Counted from the stretch's first letter, positions 46,535 to 58,176 are shown. The stretch: DNA of 64,000 nt from Gonatopus flavifemur (GCA_018340375.1 JAFFJZ010000031.1:2418001-2482000), one strand, 5' to 3'. Made by a program: numbers and translations. The notes: generated by a model from the letters alone, not told the origin.

Positions 46535-47502
46535 CCCGATGAAAAAAACCTTCAAGTGTCTAAAAAAAGTCGTATAGATGTATATGAGAAATCTTTTGAA
46601 AGATATCTTATGAATGTTTGTACACAGAAAAAAAATGGTCTTAATTGTACCATTGTCTCATATACAGTGCAACCTGTAAATAAGGCCGGACATGGGGCTG
46701 TAGGGGAAGGTTTTTCTTGGAATCGCGTTACCCCCACCAGCGGCCCGCGCTCGACGGAGTACAAATGAAGTTGCTACCTATGAATAAGGCCACTTTGCGT
46801 CCTAATGATCATATCGATACATACCTTTCGATACACATCGGATTTATGAAAAATAGTTTTTGGTTATCTTTCGGAATTTTTTTTACCAAAGAAGCTTTCC
46901 CGTAATCTTGGAAAGATGGTGAGTATGTCCTGAGCAGTTTGCATCAAAATGTAGAAAAAACGTTAATTTGTTTGTGTATCCATCTCATCTCAGACTAATA
47001 TTGCACCATTTCTTAGAATGAAAAAAAACAGCGTTTACACCAAGAGAAGAATTTGCGTGCATAAATGATATATTGAAAATTAGTCTAAGCATGATATAAG
47101 CTATAAATAATGATCATAAACAGCAAACAAAAATTGAATTCACGAACATTGGTTTATAAAAAGTTCATACTAACCTCAAATTGATGATTCATTATATATC
47201 AACAAATTTTTCTCACAAATCAATATGTAATAACAATTCTCAATGGTGATTCTAAAATTGTAGAAATATAAATAATTCTCCAAAAATATATAGATCAGTC
47301 AACAAATTAATTCGTATTTATGTGAATAAACCTGATGAATTCTTGTGATTGAATTTGTATATTTTATTCGATTGATTACGATGAATATTGATATCTCATT
47401 TGCTTCAACCCTCTATAACACAATAATGATTTTGGAGTTCAGTGGAATATAAATATGTATTGTAACCATCCTGATAGGATACATATATATATATATATAT
47501 AT
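46535..47502. other. AT-rich spacer with repeat edges
   Basis: TATACAGTGCAACCTGT at 46661 is the edge of a repeat also seen inverted at 51565-51585. 47470-47502 is an (AT)n tract. No gene. Confidence 0.45.
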
Positions 47503-47616
47503 ATGGATTCAGCATGAACTTTTCCTCAACCGATGTGACTTGTGGGTTAGGTATGAATGTGCTCAAATGTGCAAGACATGACAATTTTTGATCGACAGCT
47601 TTGAAATAGTTTCAGT

Positions 47617-47891
47617 CCCAGACAGCACACGAGAATCTCAAATGAATTTTGAAAAAATAACTCTTTTAGAATACAAAGTGTTCTTAAAGAGTTTCAAACG
47701 CATTCGATTCGTCAGACATTTGCGAGTTCCGTTAGAATTCTGAAAGAAGTCTCATAAAATTTTGAGAGAACTCGCAAATGTCTGATGAACCGAATTCGTT
47801 TGGAACTCTTTAAGAACACTTTGGATTCTAAAAGAATTCTTCGAGAGTTGTTTTTTCACAATTCATTTGGGATTCTCGTGTGCTGTCTGGG
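47617..47891. mobile_element. 275-bp fold-back MITE, CCCAGACAGCACACGAG ends
   Basis: CCCAGACAGCACACGAGAAT and its inverse ending GTGCTGTCTGGG; the arms pair along nearly the whole length. Confidence 0.85.
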
Positions 47892-47893
47892 TT

Positions 47894-48075
47894 CTTATGT
47901 ATGTATGTATGTATGTATGTATGTATGTATGTATGTATGTATGTATGTATGTATGTATGTATGTATGCATGTATGCATGTATGCATGTATGCATGTATGT
48001 ATGTATGTATGTATGTATGTATGTATGTGTGTATGTATACACATACCTACATACATACATACATACATACATACA
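47894..48075 (+). repeat. (ATGT)n microsatellite with ATGC variants and an inverted (ACAT)n end
   Basis: About 35 ATGT units with a central patch of ATGC units, then a switch to CATA/ACAT repeats. The switch makes the tract itself partly palindromic. Its open frames are not genes. Confidence 0.95.
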
Positions 48076-48850
48076 GAATGAAACTATTTCAAAGCTGTCG
48101 ATCAAAAATTGTCATATCCTGCACATTTAAGCACATTCATAGTTAACCCACACGTCACATCGGTTGAGAAGAGGTTCATGATGAATCCATTGAAAAATTA
48201 TGAGAATTCAAAATGAATGCATTAAGAACTCTTCCTGAACTGTTGTGCTGTGTGGGGAGGAAGTCAAAGTACAATATTTATTTGTTGATTTTTAATGAAA
48301 TTTTTGTGTAGAATGAAATGAAAGAACCTGCAATCAGAGGAAAAAAACGCCTTCATAAGTGTAGTGAATCCCAAGTTACACCACTGGAAATACAAGCTGT
48401 TCATCATTGTATTGATCAAGATGCAGGAGGCGCATAAAAAAAAAACACGTCAGCGATTTTCCTTTCAAGAGAAGAAGAATATCTTGGAAGAATATGAATT
48501 TCAGTCACCTGAATCGGTTTGTGAAAGATATAAAATTGATCAGCGCACATTAAGAAAATGGAGGGAGAAAAAACAGTTGATCTTTGATTCTGCGAGAAAC
48601 TTGAACTCTGGGAGTAACAAAAGAATCGTAGCTGATACGAAAGAATTGGATGATGCTCTGTACTTGTGGATGTTGGATTCTCTAGCATAGGGAATTCCCA
48701 TCACAGGACCGATCATCCAAAGAAAAGCTTTAAGTTTGAATAAAGAATTGGGAGGTATTTCTGACTTCAAAGTTAGCAATGGATGGCTCCAAGGCTGGAA
48801 AAAAAGAAAGAACGTGAGATGTTTAAGGATCACAGGTGAAGATATATTCA

Positions 48851-49020
48851 CCCATACAGCACGTATGGCAAAAATAATATGTAAGGAATATGGAATCATG
48901 TGGATAGCACTTTTGCGGAAATTCGCATGTTCTTCCTACGGTCCTAGTATATGTGGAAGTATTCATGAATATGCCATACAGATAGACACCAAATTCTCTC
49001 GCCATATGTGCTGTACGGTG
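48851..49020. mobile_element. MITE, CCCATACAGCACGTATGGC ends
   Basis: Pairs with GCCATATGTGCTGTACGG; a CCC..AGCAC-group member within the Tigger intron. Confidence 0.65.
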
Positions 49021-49448
49021 TTGGATTCAATTATTGTATATATATTTTTCATTTTTTCCCTTTCAAATTTCTGAAATTAATAGAAGATCATAGTCGAATG
49101 AGATAGTACAATATCTCACATATATAACAGCTTTTTGAATATTATGTATGTGTGCATTTTTGAGGAGCTCTTTTAAAGGTCAAAAGTTCGAAAAGAGTTC
49201 GTTGCAAATTCTCTCGAGCTTCTCGATACCTATAGACTGATGAAAGAGGCTGAATCACCCCAGCAAATTCGAAGCGGATTCATTCATTTATACCGTGAAA
49301 ACGCCACACTTCTATGACAGAAGTGCGAATACGGGAATGATTCGATATTTACGTGATATAACTACAATCCTAATGCGGTACAAATCTGGTATTTTATATT
49401 GTTCGAATTTGAATCATTCACCAAAAAGAACTTATGTAAATTGTTACA

Positions 49449-49640
49449 CAGACAGCACAGAAAGTCCTCTGCACGTTTGAGAAACGTACTCTTGGTTCTG
49501 CGCGTTTTGGTGCCCATGGAGTAGGTTTTTCAAACGTTTACAGTACTTTCTCTTTCTCTTTTTATGTCCCTGATTACGGTCTAAGCATGTTCTTGGATGG
49601 ATTCTGTAACAGTAATGTCCATGAGATACCATATTTCCCC
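49449..49640. mobile_element. Left part of a CCC..AGCAC MITE
   Basis: CAGACAGCACAGAAAGTCCT and following sequence align with 13217 onward; the right end is missing. Confidence 0.55.
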
Positions 49641-51146
49641 ATCATCAGGTCATATTTCGTTTCAATAAATGATGCAAATTTCAGCGATTTGATATTTTTA
49701 CGGTGGAATCTGTTATATGTATAATACAGTAGCTTAATATCCAATGGGGCAATTTGGTCTCTCTTTGGCTTCAACCTTTCTTCGAAGGTGATGAATAATT
49801 TGAATGATAAATATTCCAAGTAGAACTCTATAAATTCAGAACCGATGAAGTTTCATATGTTAAATTTGAACAAAATCACCAAAACTCAAAACAATTCACA
49901 GGCGAAAAATTAAACGCTGATCAGGAAGCAGCAACGGAATGGAAAGGAGAATTTAAAAAAAATCATATCAACTAAACAACTGTCCAGAGCGCAAATTTTC
50001 AACATGGACGAAACTGGCTTGATGTTTAGAATGGTACCTAATAAAACCTTAGCACCTAGAGAAATCAAACAAGTCTCCGGCACGAAAAAACAAATAGAAA
50101 GAATTACAATCGTGGCTTGTTGCAATGCTGATGGGTCCTTCAAAATGCCTCTCATTGCTATCGGGAAAGCTGCGAATCCACGTTCATTGAAAAATTTTAA
50201 TAAACAACGTTTGCCTGTTTGCTATCGTCATCAAAAAAACTCTTGGATAGAGGTAGATATTTTTGAAGAATGGTTTGCTCAAGAATTCGTGCCCAAAGTA
50301 AAGGAGTTTCTGAAATCGAAAAATCTCTCTCAAACTGCAGTCTTGTTAGTGGATAACTGTCGAGCGCATAAGTACTTAAAAATTGATGACATTGAGGTGG
50401 CTTTCTTGCCACCAAATGTAACTTTGTTGATCCAACCTTTGGACCAGGGAATTTTGCAAGATCTAAAATTGAATTATCGAGGTTTGTTGGTTGAATCAAG
50501 TCTCGAGGCTCAGGAAAAGAAAATTTCAATCCTTGAATCCTGGGAGAAAGTTAATCAATGGACAATATACAGGTGCTGGAATAAAATATGGCCACATACA
50601 ACGCGAGATGTGAGTACACAATCCGACGATGACTCAGCTTTTACTATTTTGGAGTCATCAGTAGGAGTCGAATGCGCAGAGGATTTATTGGGCCCCAATC
50701 ATAAACTCAAAAATCTGTTGAAATCTGTTCAAAATATTAACGGATATGATAAAGTAGATGAAGGAACTTTATTAGAATGGTTGAAGAAACCTATAGCAGG
50801 TAAATTTTTTTGAACTCCGCATTTTCTGGAGGATGCTCTCTAAATCTGAAGAAGTGAGAATTTGGCTCGAACGAAAAGATAGGTTCCCTTCTTTTCATTC
50901 GAGTGGAATCCTCACTTGCCCGTACTTAGAGAGTATAATTGAATCCCAATTTTGGTATATTTATTTACAGCACAGGAATTAGAGATGTGGTCGTACGAAG
51001 AAATTATTGATCAAGCAAAAGGATCCCCAGATACAACTAGCCCAGAAAATTCAATGGTCTTGGATGATGAAATGGACAGTTTTCGCCAAAATTTAGATAT
51101 GAACTTTCTGTCTAATGCATTTAACGTTTTGAATGAATCCGAATAA

Positions 51147-51819
51147 AATTCCAAGAATTCATCACTTGCTTATTTCTTATAATGTTTATTAATTTTCTCA
51201 ATCTCGAAATTTCTTTATGGCTGTTCTCATTTTTTTCTCAATTATGCATTCAATTTGACCTATTACCGCTGATAATCTCTCAAATTGGGGATGTTTTTAC
51301 ATAAATGAATTGTGTACGAATATGCAGAATGTAAGGACAATATTCGAATTTGATGAGTAGGTCGATGAGGATTTGTATAAAGTTTAAAAAGACAAACATA
51401 CAGCTTAATGTACACATACATAAAATGGCAAAATGTCACATCTTACCCTGCGGCCTTATTCATAGGTTGTATTCCGATTCTTCGGTTCTCTGTCTTGTGT
51501 ATAATGGTGGAAGAAAAGTTCGAGCGAGAATGAGGGGAAGCGGCCCTATTCAAACAGGCCTTATTCACAGGTTGCACTGTATAACGGAAACAATATCTTT
51601 CTTGTTCCAAATGAATTTGTTTTGAATTGAAAGGATATTTTTTCAATTCAAGGAGGATTTGAAACCTAAATTTGAACCGGAATAATATTTCCCTGATTCA
51701 AAGCAAGTATATTTGTGACAAGAAAAATATTGTTTTCGTTATATATGAGACAATGGATATGTCCATGGATATTCCATATATGGAATCAAGACAACTTTCT
51801 CTCCTGTACATATAGGATA
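51147..51819. other. Spacer with repeat edges
   Basis: Inverted edges GGCCTTATTCATAGGTTG (51464) and GGCCTTATTCACAGGTTG (51568) match the repeat at 46661. No gene. Confidence 0.45.
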
Positions 51820-51827
51820 TCTGAAAT
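51820..51827. repeat. 8-bp target duplication of the hAT element, left (TCTGAAAT)
   Basis: Exact match to 58169-58176. Confidence 0.9.
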
Positions 51828-53929
51828 CAGCGTTGCCAACTCTTATATAGCCGTCCCTACTAGATGGCATTCCCAATACTACCAGAATCCTACTAACCAA
51901 AATATCATGAGAACTACTAGAATTCCTAGTAATCCTACTACTTCTGCAATAAAATAAATTCCCCGTTTTCGCACCACAAGTTTCATTTATTATGACGAAT
52001 AAAATATAATAGTTCATAACAAAAGGATATATACATATATACACACATATATATATATATATATAAAGTGAAACAAACGTATAATATAAAATGAGAATAA
52101 TAATATAATAAGAAATGGAATCATACATACTATACTATATAATGACTATGTTGATAAATTTCTTGAGCAATGTGATGATTTTTATGATGCAGTCTGATGT
52201 TAAAATAGAAATTTTAGTCGAAGAGACGCAACAAGCTAGAATCACTCTCCTCTTGTTCATCTGATAATAGCTCACAATAATTATCGGAGCCTTGGCAAGA
52301 TGAACTTCTATTCCATTCATTAACCGTTTTTGACGATTCACGAGACTTGTAAGCAGTTACGGTACCAATTTCACTGAGTACCGATGACGGAAATTCATAG
52401 GTATAACAACATTTATTTAATCTACGTAAACCAGCTCGAATAATAAGAATGGCATTTAAGGTTTCGTCATTCATTCTATTTCTATGAGACGATTTAACCA
52501 AGTTCAATTGGCTAAAAGCTCTCTCAATTTCCCCATTTGACCAAGGAAGGACAAGACATTTCATTGCAAAATTGACTAATTCGAGAAAAGGATTTTCTCC
52601 GGCAGCATCCTTGTATTGTAACACCTCGGCCCAAAAAGGAACTGTTTTGTTTGTGTTTGTCCATTCTATGAAGGAAAGTTTTGACCATTGAAATTCTATT
52701 TTTGTGATCATCTATGGAGGCTCTTTCATGAGCTGAGCTAGTGGTATCACAGATGGTTTAATTGTACGCAAGCAGTTTTCTGGAGAAAGCAAAGAGACGT
52801 TTTCAAGTACTCCTACATTGTCGGGAAGACGTTGTTGTAACTGAGAAATCAAAGCTGTTATAAAATTCACACATCTTGACCGAATGTTTGCTTCATCCTC
52901 TTCACTAATATATTTTTTGGAGTGGACCTCTTCCATTTTCGTTTCAAATGCGAAACCAAGAAGGTCTTTGATGTGAGTGATCTCTTATGTTGATTTTAAG
53001 GAAATTTCCTGTGATTTCAGGAGTTACAACAAGTTTTACTAATCCTTGAATAAGCAGAGTTAGAGATTTTAAAAGTTTCACTGGATCATTTTCATTTGTC
53101 TGAAATGTTTTGTTCGCCTACACAATGAAAGATTAATTGAAGAATTCATTCAATACAAAAAGTTATTTTCATGTACATGATGTTACAAAAATATACCTTA
53201 TTAGCTTCTTCTAGAATAGGTTGTAAACACAGAAAATGAAGTTCGTTTCTAACATCTGAGTACATGTCAAAAAGGAGCTGAGCAGTATAGCATTTATCTT
53301 TTCCTCTCCATGCATCGAAGTGAATACGCAATTAAACCCATTGTTTTAAGATACGCGTAACTGCTGGTGAGATGAAAAGCCAACGAGTTTGAGCTACTTT
53401 TAGTATTTTTAGAGGATCTTCACCATCATTAAGAGTATTATATAGCACTTGAAAATGATCCTGTCGATCAGATGACCTGTTAGAAACGTATTAGGCAATT
53501 CATCATAAACGGTTCTTATTTTATATGAATCATATATTCATCCCACCTGGAAAACCATGAATAAGTTCCATTCATAAGGAACTCCAAGTTACATGGTAGA
53601 GTATTTTTCACTGCATCTGAGACCGCTAATTGAATAGAATGGCAGACACAACGTATTAGAATGAGATGAGGAATTTCAGCTTTAAGTCGTTGATAAACTC
53701 CTGAATTTATTCCTAAAAGAATAAATAAATAAATGAAATTCTAATATGTGTTGATATATATATTCATATATATTCACCAGGGTACACTTTTTTGTTCTTC
53801 GTATCTCATCTTTCAGATGTCTTTTAGGGATAAGAGGTGAATTAAATATGCAAAAAAAATCTTATGGTATTGTATAAGTTTTCTAAAATTTCTTTGGTGA
53901 TATATCTGAGATAACAGATCTGATCATAG

Positions 53930-54060
53930 TCCCAGATAAACCATGTTGCTGAAGTTTGAATGGTTCATTGGAACGAATTGATAATCGAATAACGAAATAC
54001 TTAGCTGTTAAAGACTTAAAATCTTGAAGTACATTCTGTAAATTATGTTTCCAGTTCCCA
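53930..54060. repeat. Dispersed repeat shared with 39848-39972
   Basis: Same ordered words in both places; the minus strand has an open frame (FKLQQHGLSG region) I cannot assign. Confidence 0.5.
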
Positions 54061-54260
54061 GGAATTAATTTTAGAAGATACAAACACCGATGATTCATCT
54101 GATTTTGTGAGTTTGAATTTTCGTTCCGTTTCTGTAAATGATTCAAACTTCAAGAACCTAATAAATCCCCGTTATTATTGGGGTTTAATGAACACTTTAT
54201 GAATTCATTGTATTTAAAATAAGTTACTCATGAAGCTTTTTGAATACAATATACTCATAA

Positions 54261-54353
54261 CCCCGAGAGAACCAAAAACGTGCGTCCAGGGAACGTCCAG
54301 ATACGTCTCTCAGACGTTCCCTGGACGTACGCACATGTTTGGTTCTCTTGGGG
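54261..54353. mobile_element. 93-bp hairpin MITE, CCCCGAGAGAACC ends
   Basis: CCCCGAGAGAACCAAAAACG and its inverse; the arms contain GTCCAGGGAACGTC. Confidence 0.8.
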
Positions 54354-54399
54354 AAGTTGTTCGTTTGGAACACGCTTGTGCTGTATGAGTTGATTCTTT

Positions 54400-54541
54400 C
54401 CCTGGTGGAAGGGAAACGTGTACAGCGTGTATTAAGAGTATATATAGAGTTGAGGGAACGTGTATTGAGCGTAAGCTGGAACATTTTAAGCGTGAAATTG
54501 TTTCAGATGACGCTTCCTACACGGTATTATTTTCACCAGGG
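54400..54541. mobile_element. MITE, CCCTGGTGGAAGGG...TTTTCACCAGGG
   Basis: Short imperfect inverse ends; interior GAACGTGT/ACGCTT words. Confidence 0.5.
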
Positions 54542-55752
54542 TTGAACAAATATTCCATAAAGCAGAAGAATTCACATGAAGTTCTTGATGAATTCATTTT
54601 TTATCATTATACTTCCAAGGAAAATTCATTATAAACTCTTTCTGGATTGTTGTGCTGTGTGAGATGAGAGTCTATGTAAAAAAAACAAGAGCAAGTATCA
54701 TTAGAATGGTTTTGAAAAAATATGTACCTGTCATAACCGTTGCATTATCTGTACCGACTCCTCGCATTTTCTGTAAGTCTAGATCAAACTCTTGAACAAT
54801 TTCTTTAACAGTCTGTGTTATGGATTCTGCATCACATTTCTCCAAATGATGAAGCGTCAGAAAAGTTGACACATCTTTTCCGCTCGATTTTGAAAAATAG
54901 ATTATGCTCACACCTAGTTGTTTTGAAACACTCACATCTGTTGATTCGTCAATCAGAAGACTATAATCACTGTCTGCAATGTCTTTTCTCAAATCTGCTC
55001 TAAAATGAGGGCTAATAACATTTTTGATTACAGCAATGCATTTTGTTCGACCAAAATGAATTTCTTGTGCTCCTTTTGCAGTCGCAAAAATTTTTTTGTT
55101 CAATTGAGACAGATGATCTGCTGTACATAGAGAACAGTGGGATGTAATAAATAACGCCATTCCTGCTTCTGCAGCAGCAGTTTCCGAAACGGGCTTACGA
55201 ACAGGTTGAAAAGGAATTTTCATTTGTCTCGCTGATGGAAATGGCTCGGCAGCGCAGATGTGCTTATTGGTTCTGTGGTGTTCAATTAAAAGGTTATAAT
55301 GTGCTCTTAAGATACATTTGCAAAATTCAGAATATGCTGAAGTTGTATCTGTTGGCGCGGGTTGGACCCAATGGTTTAAATTATTATCTGTTGTCCATTC
55401 AGAACGGTACTTTTGCGTATATGGAGGTTTCTTTTTTGGCATCGTCGTTGCTTAAAATAACCTATAAATCTGATACACTCCTTATTTTAATGAAAGCAAT
55501 TGATGTTGATACATACATAGAAAATTTTGAGGCACAATTTGAAACACACCAAAACTTTTCTCGCAACTTCTCGGGTTTGAATCCAAATTTTCCAACAGTC
55601 AAATTATCATAGACTACCAACGTACTGTACTGCATACAATCCCTAGAATAGAGCGAATAGAGGGTCCGACCGTGGGATATTTTTGTCATTGGTGGGAAAA
55701 AATAATAGAGCCAATGCCCATATAACCGTTATGGTCTGTTTACACCACTCAC

Positions 55753-56294
55753 TGGTGGGCCCGGTAGCCCCCCAGTACACCGAATGATCATTGTATCGAA
55801 TGCTCATTTTACCGAAAATCATAATTTCGAACGCCAATACACCGAATGCTCATTATACCGAAAGTTTATAGACAAATAGAAACCTTTGCTTTCTTATGGA
55901 TTCTTCGAAGTTCTAAAAGACAGGCCAATGAAAATGGTTCGGTATCATGAGTATTCGGTGTATTGGCGTTCGGAATTATGATTTTCGGTATAATGAGCAT
56001 TCGATACAATGATCATTCGGTATACTGGGGGGCTACCGTGGGCCCTCAATACACCGAATCGTTTTTGCACCGAATGCTCATTATACCAAAAATTCATGTT
56101 CTGAACGCTGATAGAGCAGGATTATTATGCCGAATGTATTTGATTGGATGAAAACTGCAATTTCTTATGGATTCTATAAGAATGAGAGATGCTTCCGGCA
56201 TGGAGAAGTTTTGGTCTATTAGCTTTCGGAGTATGAATTCTCGGTACAATGAGAATTCGGTGCACAGATGATTCGGTGTATTGGGGGCCCACCA
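55753..56294. mobile_element. CACCGAAT-repeat MITE (outer), interrupted
   Basis: Ends TGGTGGGCCC and GGGCCCACCA, with ACTCAC on both sides (55747-55752, 56295-56300). The interior has repeated CACCGAATGCTCATTATACC-like words. Its left end was hit by the inner copy at 55763. Confidence 0.75.
55763..56037. mobile_element. CACCGAAT-repeat MITE (inner), 275 bp
   Basis: GGTAGCCCCCCAGTACACCG and its inverse, flanked by GTGGGCCC on both sides (55755-55762, 56038-56045): an exact 8-bp duplication inside the end of a relative. Confidence 0.9.
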
Positions 56295-56317
56295 ACTCAC
56301 TCATTGAGCTCTATATA

Positions 56318-57613
56318 CGAGGGTGGATTGATAAGTTTCCGGCCTGACCAAGAGATGGCGCCACTAGGCCTACCTTGAGGTGGCGTTCTATAGTACCATC
56401 CTTAGATAGCTTGTAGCTATAGTTTCAGTCCGATCGCCATGTTAGTTTAGTTTTGAGAGCACGCTGACCAAGACGCCTCTGTGTTTTTCGTAAAAATGGA
56501 AAAGCTGGAAAATCGTGCTGTCATCAAATACTTTAATTTGAAGGGGTTAACGCCGAAGGAAATTAAAGAAGAGATGGACTCAACACTGGGGACATCCTCC
56601 CCATCATATTCAACCGTTAAGCAGTGGGTTTCCGAGTTTAAGAAGGGTCGTGTGAGCACCTCTGATGAGCCTCGCTCAGGACGCCCCATTGAGGTCACAA
56701 CTCCAGATATGATCGAAAAAATCCATCAAATAGTGCTGAAAGATCGCAGATTAAAAGTTCGTGAGATAGCTGAGACCTGTAAGATGTTATATGAACGTGT
56801 ACAAAATATTTTGCACCAACATTTGTATATGGAAAAGCTCTGTGCAAGATGGGTGCCGCGTTTGCTAACAGTCGACCAAAAATTGATTTGAAAGAACATT
56901 TCCACCGCCAATTTGGCGTTGTATAAGCGTAATCCAAGCGAATTTTTGCGTTGATTCGTAACCGTTGACGAAACTTGGGTCCACCACTACACTCCTGAAA
57001 CCAAAGAACAGTCTAAACAGTGGATTGGACCAGGGGAACCAACTCCAAAGAAGGCAAAAACAATTTTTTCGGCGAACAAGGTTATTATGGCTACTGTTTT
57101 TTGGGATGCAAGAGGTATTATATACATTGATTACCTTGAAAAGGGTAAAACTATCACTGTTCAATACTACGCAGACTTATTGCAACGTTTGAGCCACGAA
57201 GTAAAAATTAAACGACCTCATCTGGCGAAGAAAAAAATCTTGTTTCATCACGATAACGCACCAGCGCACACGTCAATCGTTGCGATGGCTAAAATCAACG
57301 ATCTGAAGTTTGAATTAATGCCGCACCCTCCCTACTCTCCAGACCTAGCCCCAAGTGACTATTATCTGTTTCCTAACCTCAAAAAATGGCTTGGCGGTAA
57401 GAGATTTGCGGACAATGAAGAAGTAATCGAAGCTGTAAATGGGTATTTTGAGGAGCTTGACGAATCAGTCTATAGAGATGGCATTATTAGACTAGAACAC
57501 CGCTCTGAGAAATGTATCAGCCTTGGAGGAGATTATGTTGAGAAATAAAAAAAAAAAATTCTTAAAAACGTTGTTTTTCTTGGTCAGGCCGGAAACTTAT
57601 CAATCCACCCTCG
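56318..57613 (+). mobile_element. Complete mariner element, 1296 bp
   Basis: Perfect 35-bp inverted ends starting CGAGGGTGGATTGATAAGTT, with TA on both sides (56316-56317, 57614-57615). Confidence 0.95.
56496..57548 (+). pseudogene. Mariner transposase with two in-frame TGA codons
   Basis: Start at [20 protein letters not shown]. Helix-turn-helix domains ([23 protein letters not shown]) and an intact DD34D core: VTVDETWVHHY, HDNAPAH, YSPDLAPSDYYLF, with 34 residues between the second and third Asp. The frame stays open to GGDYVEK except for TGA at 56889-56891 and 56953-56955. Both sit where mariners usually have Arg, so CGA to TGA is likely. This MITE-nested copy is the youngest-looking transposase in the window. 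Confidence 0.92.
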
Positions 57614-57765
57614 TATGTACTGGAATGAGTGCGAAGAAAGAGAATTTCGAACGGTGGTAATTCTGTCTCTTTATTTTGACATTCAAAAGAATGAAACAAA
57701 ATCACCACTGTTCGGACTTCTCTCTCTTTACGCTCACTCCAGTATATACATATAGAGCTCAATGA

Positions 57766-58168
57766 ACATACGTGAAAACGAATGCGCAGATCTCGTATAT
57801 GGTCTCTCCGCATCCGTTCTTACGTTTACGTGAGTTGTATAAACAAACCATAAAAGTGGGCCACACAAAAGGTGCGTTCCAAAACTTTATTTTCATACTC
57901 CATGGTATAGGTTTTGTTTGATTTTAGAATACGAAGGTAAAGCATTGGAACGCAACGCAATTGCACAACAGAGGAATTAGCGAGAATTCCAATATGCCAA
58001 TAAGATTTCAAATATATATTCGCTATTTTGAAAACCTACTAAGAATCCTACTGATCATATTGACGACCTACCAGAAATTCTACTACCCTACTGACAGGAA
58101 AATTTTCCTGCTGCGGCCAGTCTAAAACTACCAGATTTAGTAGGATTCCTACTGAGTTGGCAACACTG
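57766..58168. other. 5' end of the hAT element
   Basis: Upstream region of the minus-strand transposase gene; CCTACTA-type subterminal words at 58035-58150. No separate gene. Confidence 0.5.
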
Positions 58169-58176
58169 TCTGAAAT
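58169..58176. repeat. 8-bp target duplication of the hAT element, right (TCTGAAAT)
   Basis: Exact match to 51820-51827, directly after the terminal GAGTTGGCAACACTG. Confidence 0.9.

Larger units (their letters stand above)
47503..48190. mobile_element. 688-bp fold-back with nested MITE and microsatellite at its centre
   Basis: ATGGATTCAGCATGAACTTT ... AGCTTTGAAATAGTTTCA and the inverse, about 110 bp each. Between the arms lie the MITE at 47617-47891 and a (ATGT)n/(ACAT)n tract. Confidence 0.8.
48836..49902 (+). other. Tigger intron 1, bounded by a 10-bp direct repeat
   Basis: CACAGGTGAA at 48831-48840 and CACAGGCGAA at 49898-49907; splicing at CACAG|GT and CACAG| removes the insert exactly and joins ITGEKLNADQEA. 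The interior holds a MITE (48851-49020) and a partial one (from 49449). Confidence 0.65.
48364..51146 (+). pseudogene. Tigger/pogo-type transposase, nearly intact
   Basis: Exons 48364-48835, 49903-50799 and 50971-51146, phases matching. N-terminal CENP-B/psq helix-turn-helix (RQRFSFQEKKNILEEYEFQS, SVCERYKIDQRTLRKW), CENP-B-type second DNA-binding half (GIPITGPIIQRKALSLNKEL, FKVSNGWLQGWKKRKNV), then a DDE_1 nuclease with all three Asp visible (MDETGL, LLVDNCRAHK, LDQGIL) and a C-terminal acidic tail ending NVLNESE. Only two lesions: TAG at 48688-48690 between the two DNA-binding halves, and an 8-A run at 49955-49962 that needs 7 A to stay in frame. The longer start at 48364 is less likely than the Met at 48421. 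Confidence 0.85.
52214..55442 (-). pseudogene. hAT transposase, broken
   Basis: Exons (minus) 54728-55442, 53547-53712, 53197-53476 and 52214-53099, with canonical splice sites. N-terminus MPKKKPPYTQKYRSEW, then YSLLIDESTDVSVSKQLGVS and GVGTDNATVMTG (hAT catalytic core), IPHLILIRCVCHSIQLAVSD, QTRWLF, and the C-terminal dimerisation region (GENPFLELVNFAMKCLVLP, SNGEIERAFSQLNLVKS, HRNRM). It is a cut-and-paste nuclease working as a multimer. Lesions: in-frame TAA after LKQWV (exon 3), a frame change near 52985, and TAG at 52709-52711 before MITKIEFQW. The first intron was enlarged by MITEs. Confidence 0.88.
56301..57765. mobile_element. MITE with TCATTGAGCTCTATA ends, split by a mariner
   Basis: The left end 56301-56317 is the inverse of the right end near 57745-57765 once the mariner 56318-57613 is removed; CACTCCAGTATATACATATA continues the pairing with TATGTACTGGAATGAG after the mariner. 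Confidence 0.7.
51828..58168 (-). mobile_element. Complete hAT element, 6.3 kb with nested insertions
   Basis: Ends CAGCGTTGCCAACTC and (inverse) CAGTGTTGCCAACTC, one mismatch, perfect 8-bp duplication. CCTACTA words repeat just inside both ends. It carries the transposase gene at 52214-55442 on the minus strand. Later insertions: MITEs at 54261, 54400, 55753/55763 and 56301, and a mariner at 56318. Confidence 0.92.

Noticed and set aside
47785..48146. Overlapping open frames rich in Cys-Met-Ty-Val or His-Ile-Tyr repeats
   Set aside because: Translation of the (ATGT)n microsatellite in several frames.
55235..55612. 125-codon plus-strand open frame
   Set aside because: Antisense shadow of the hAT transposase first exon.
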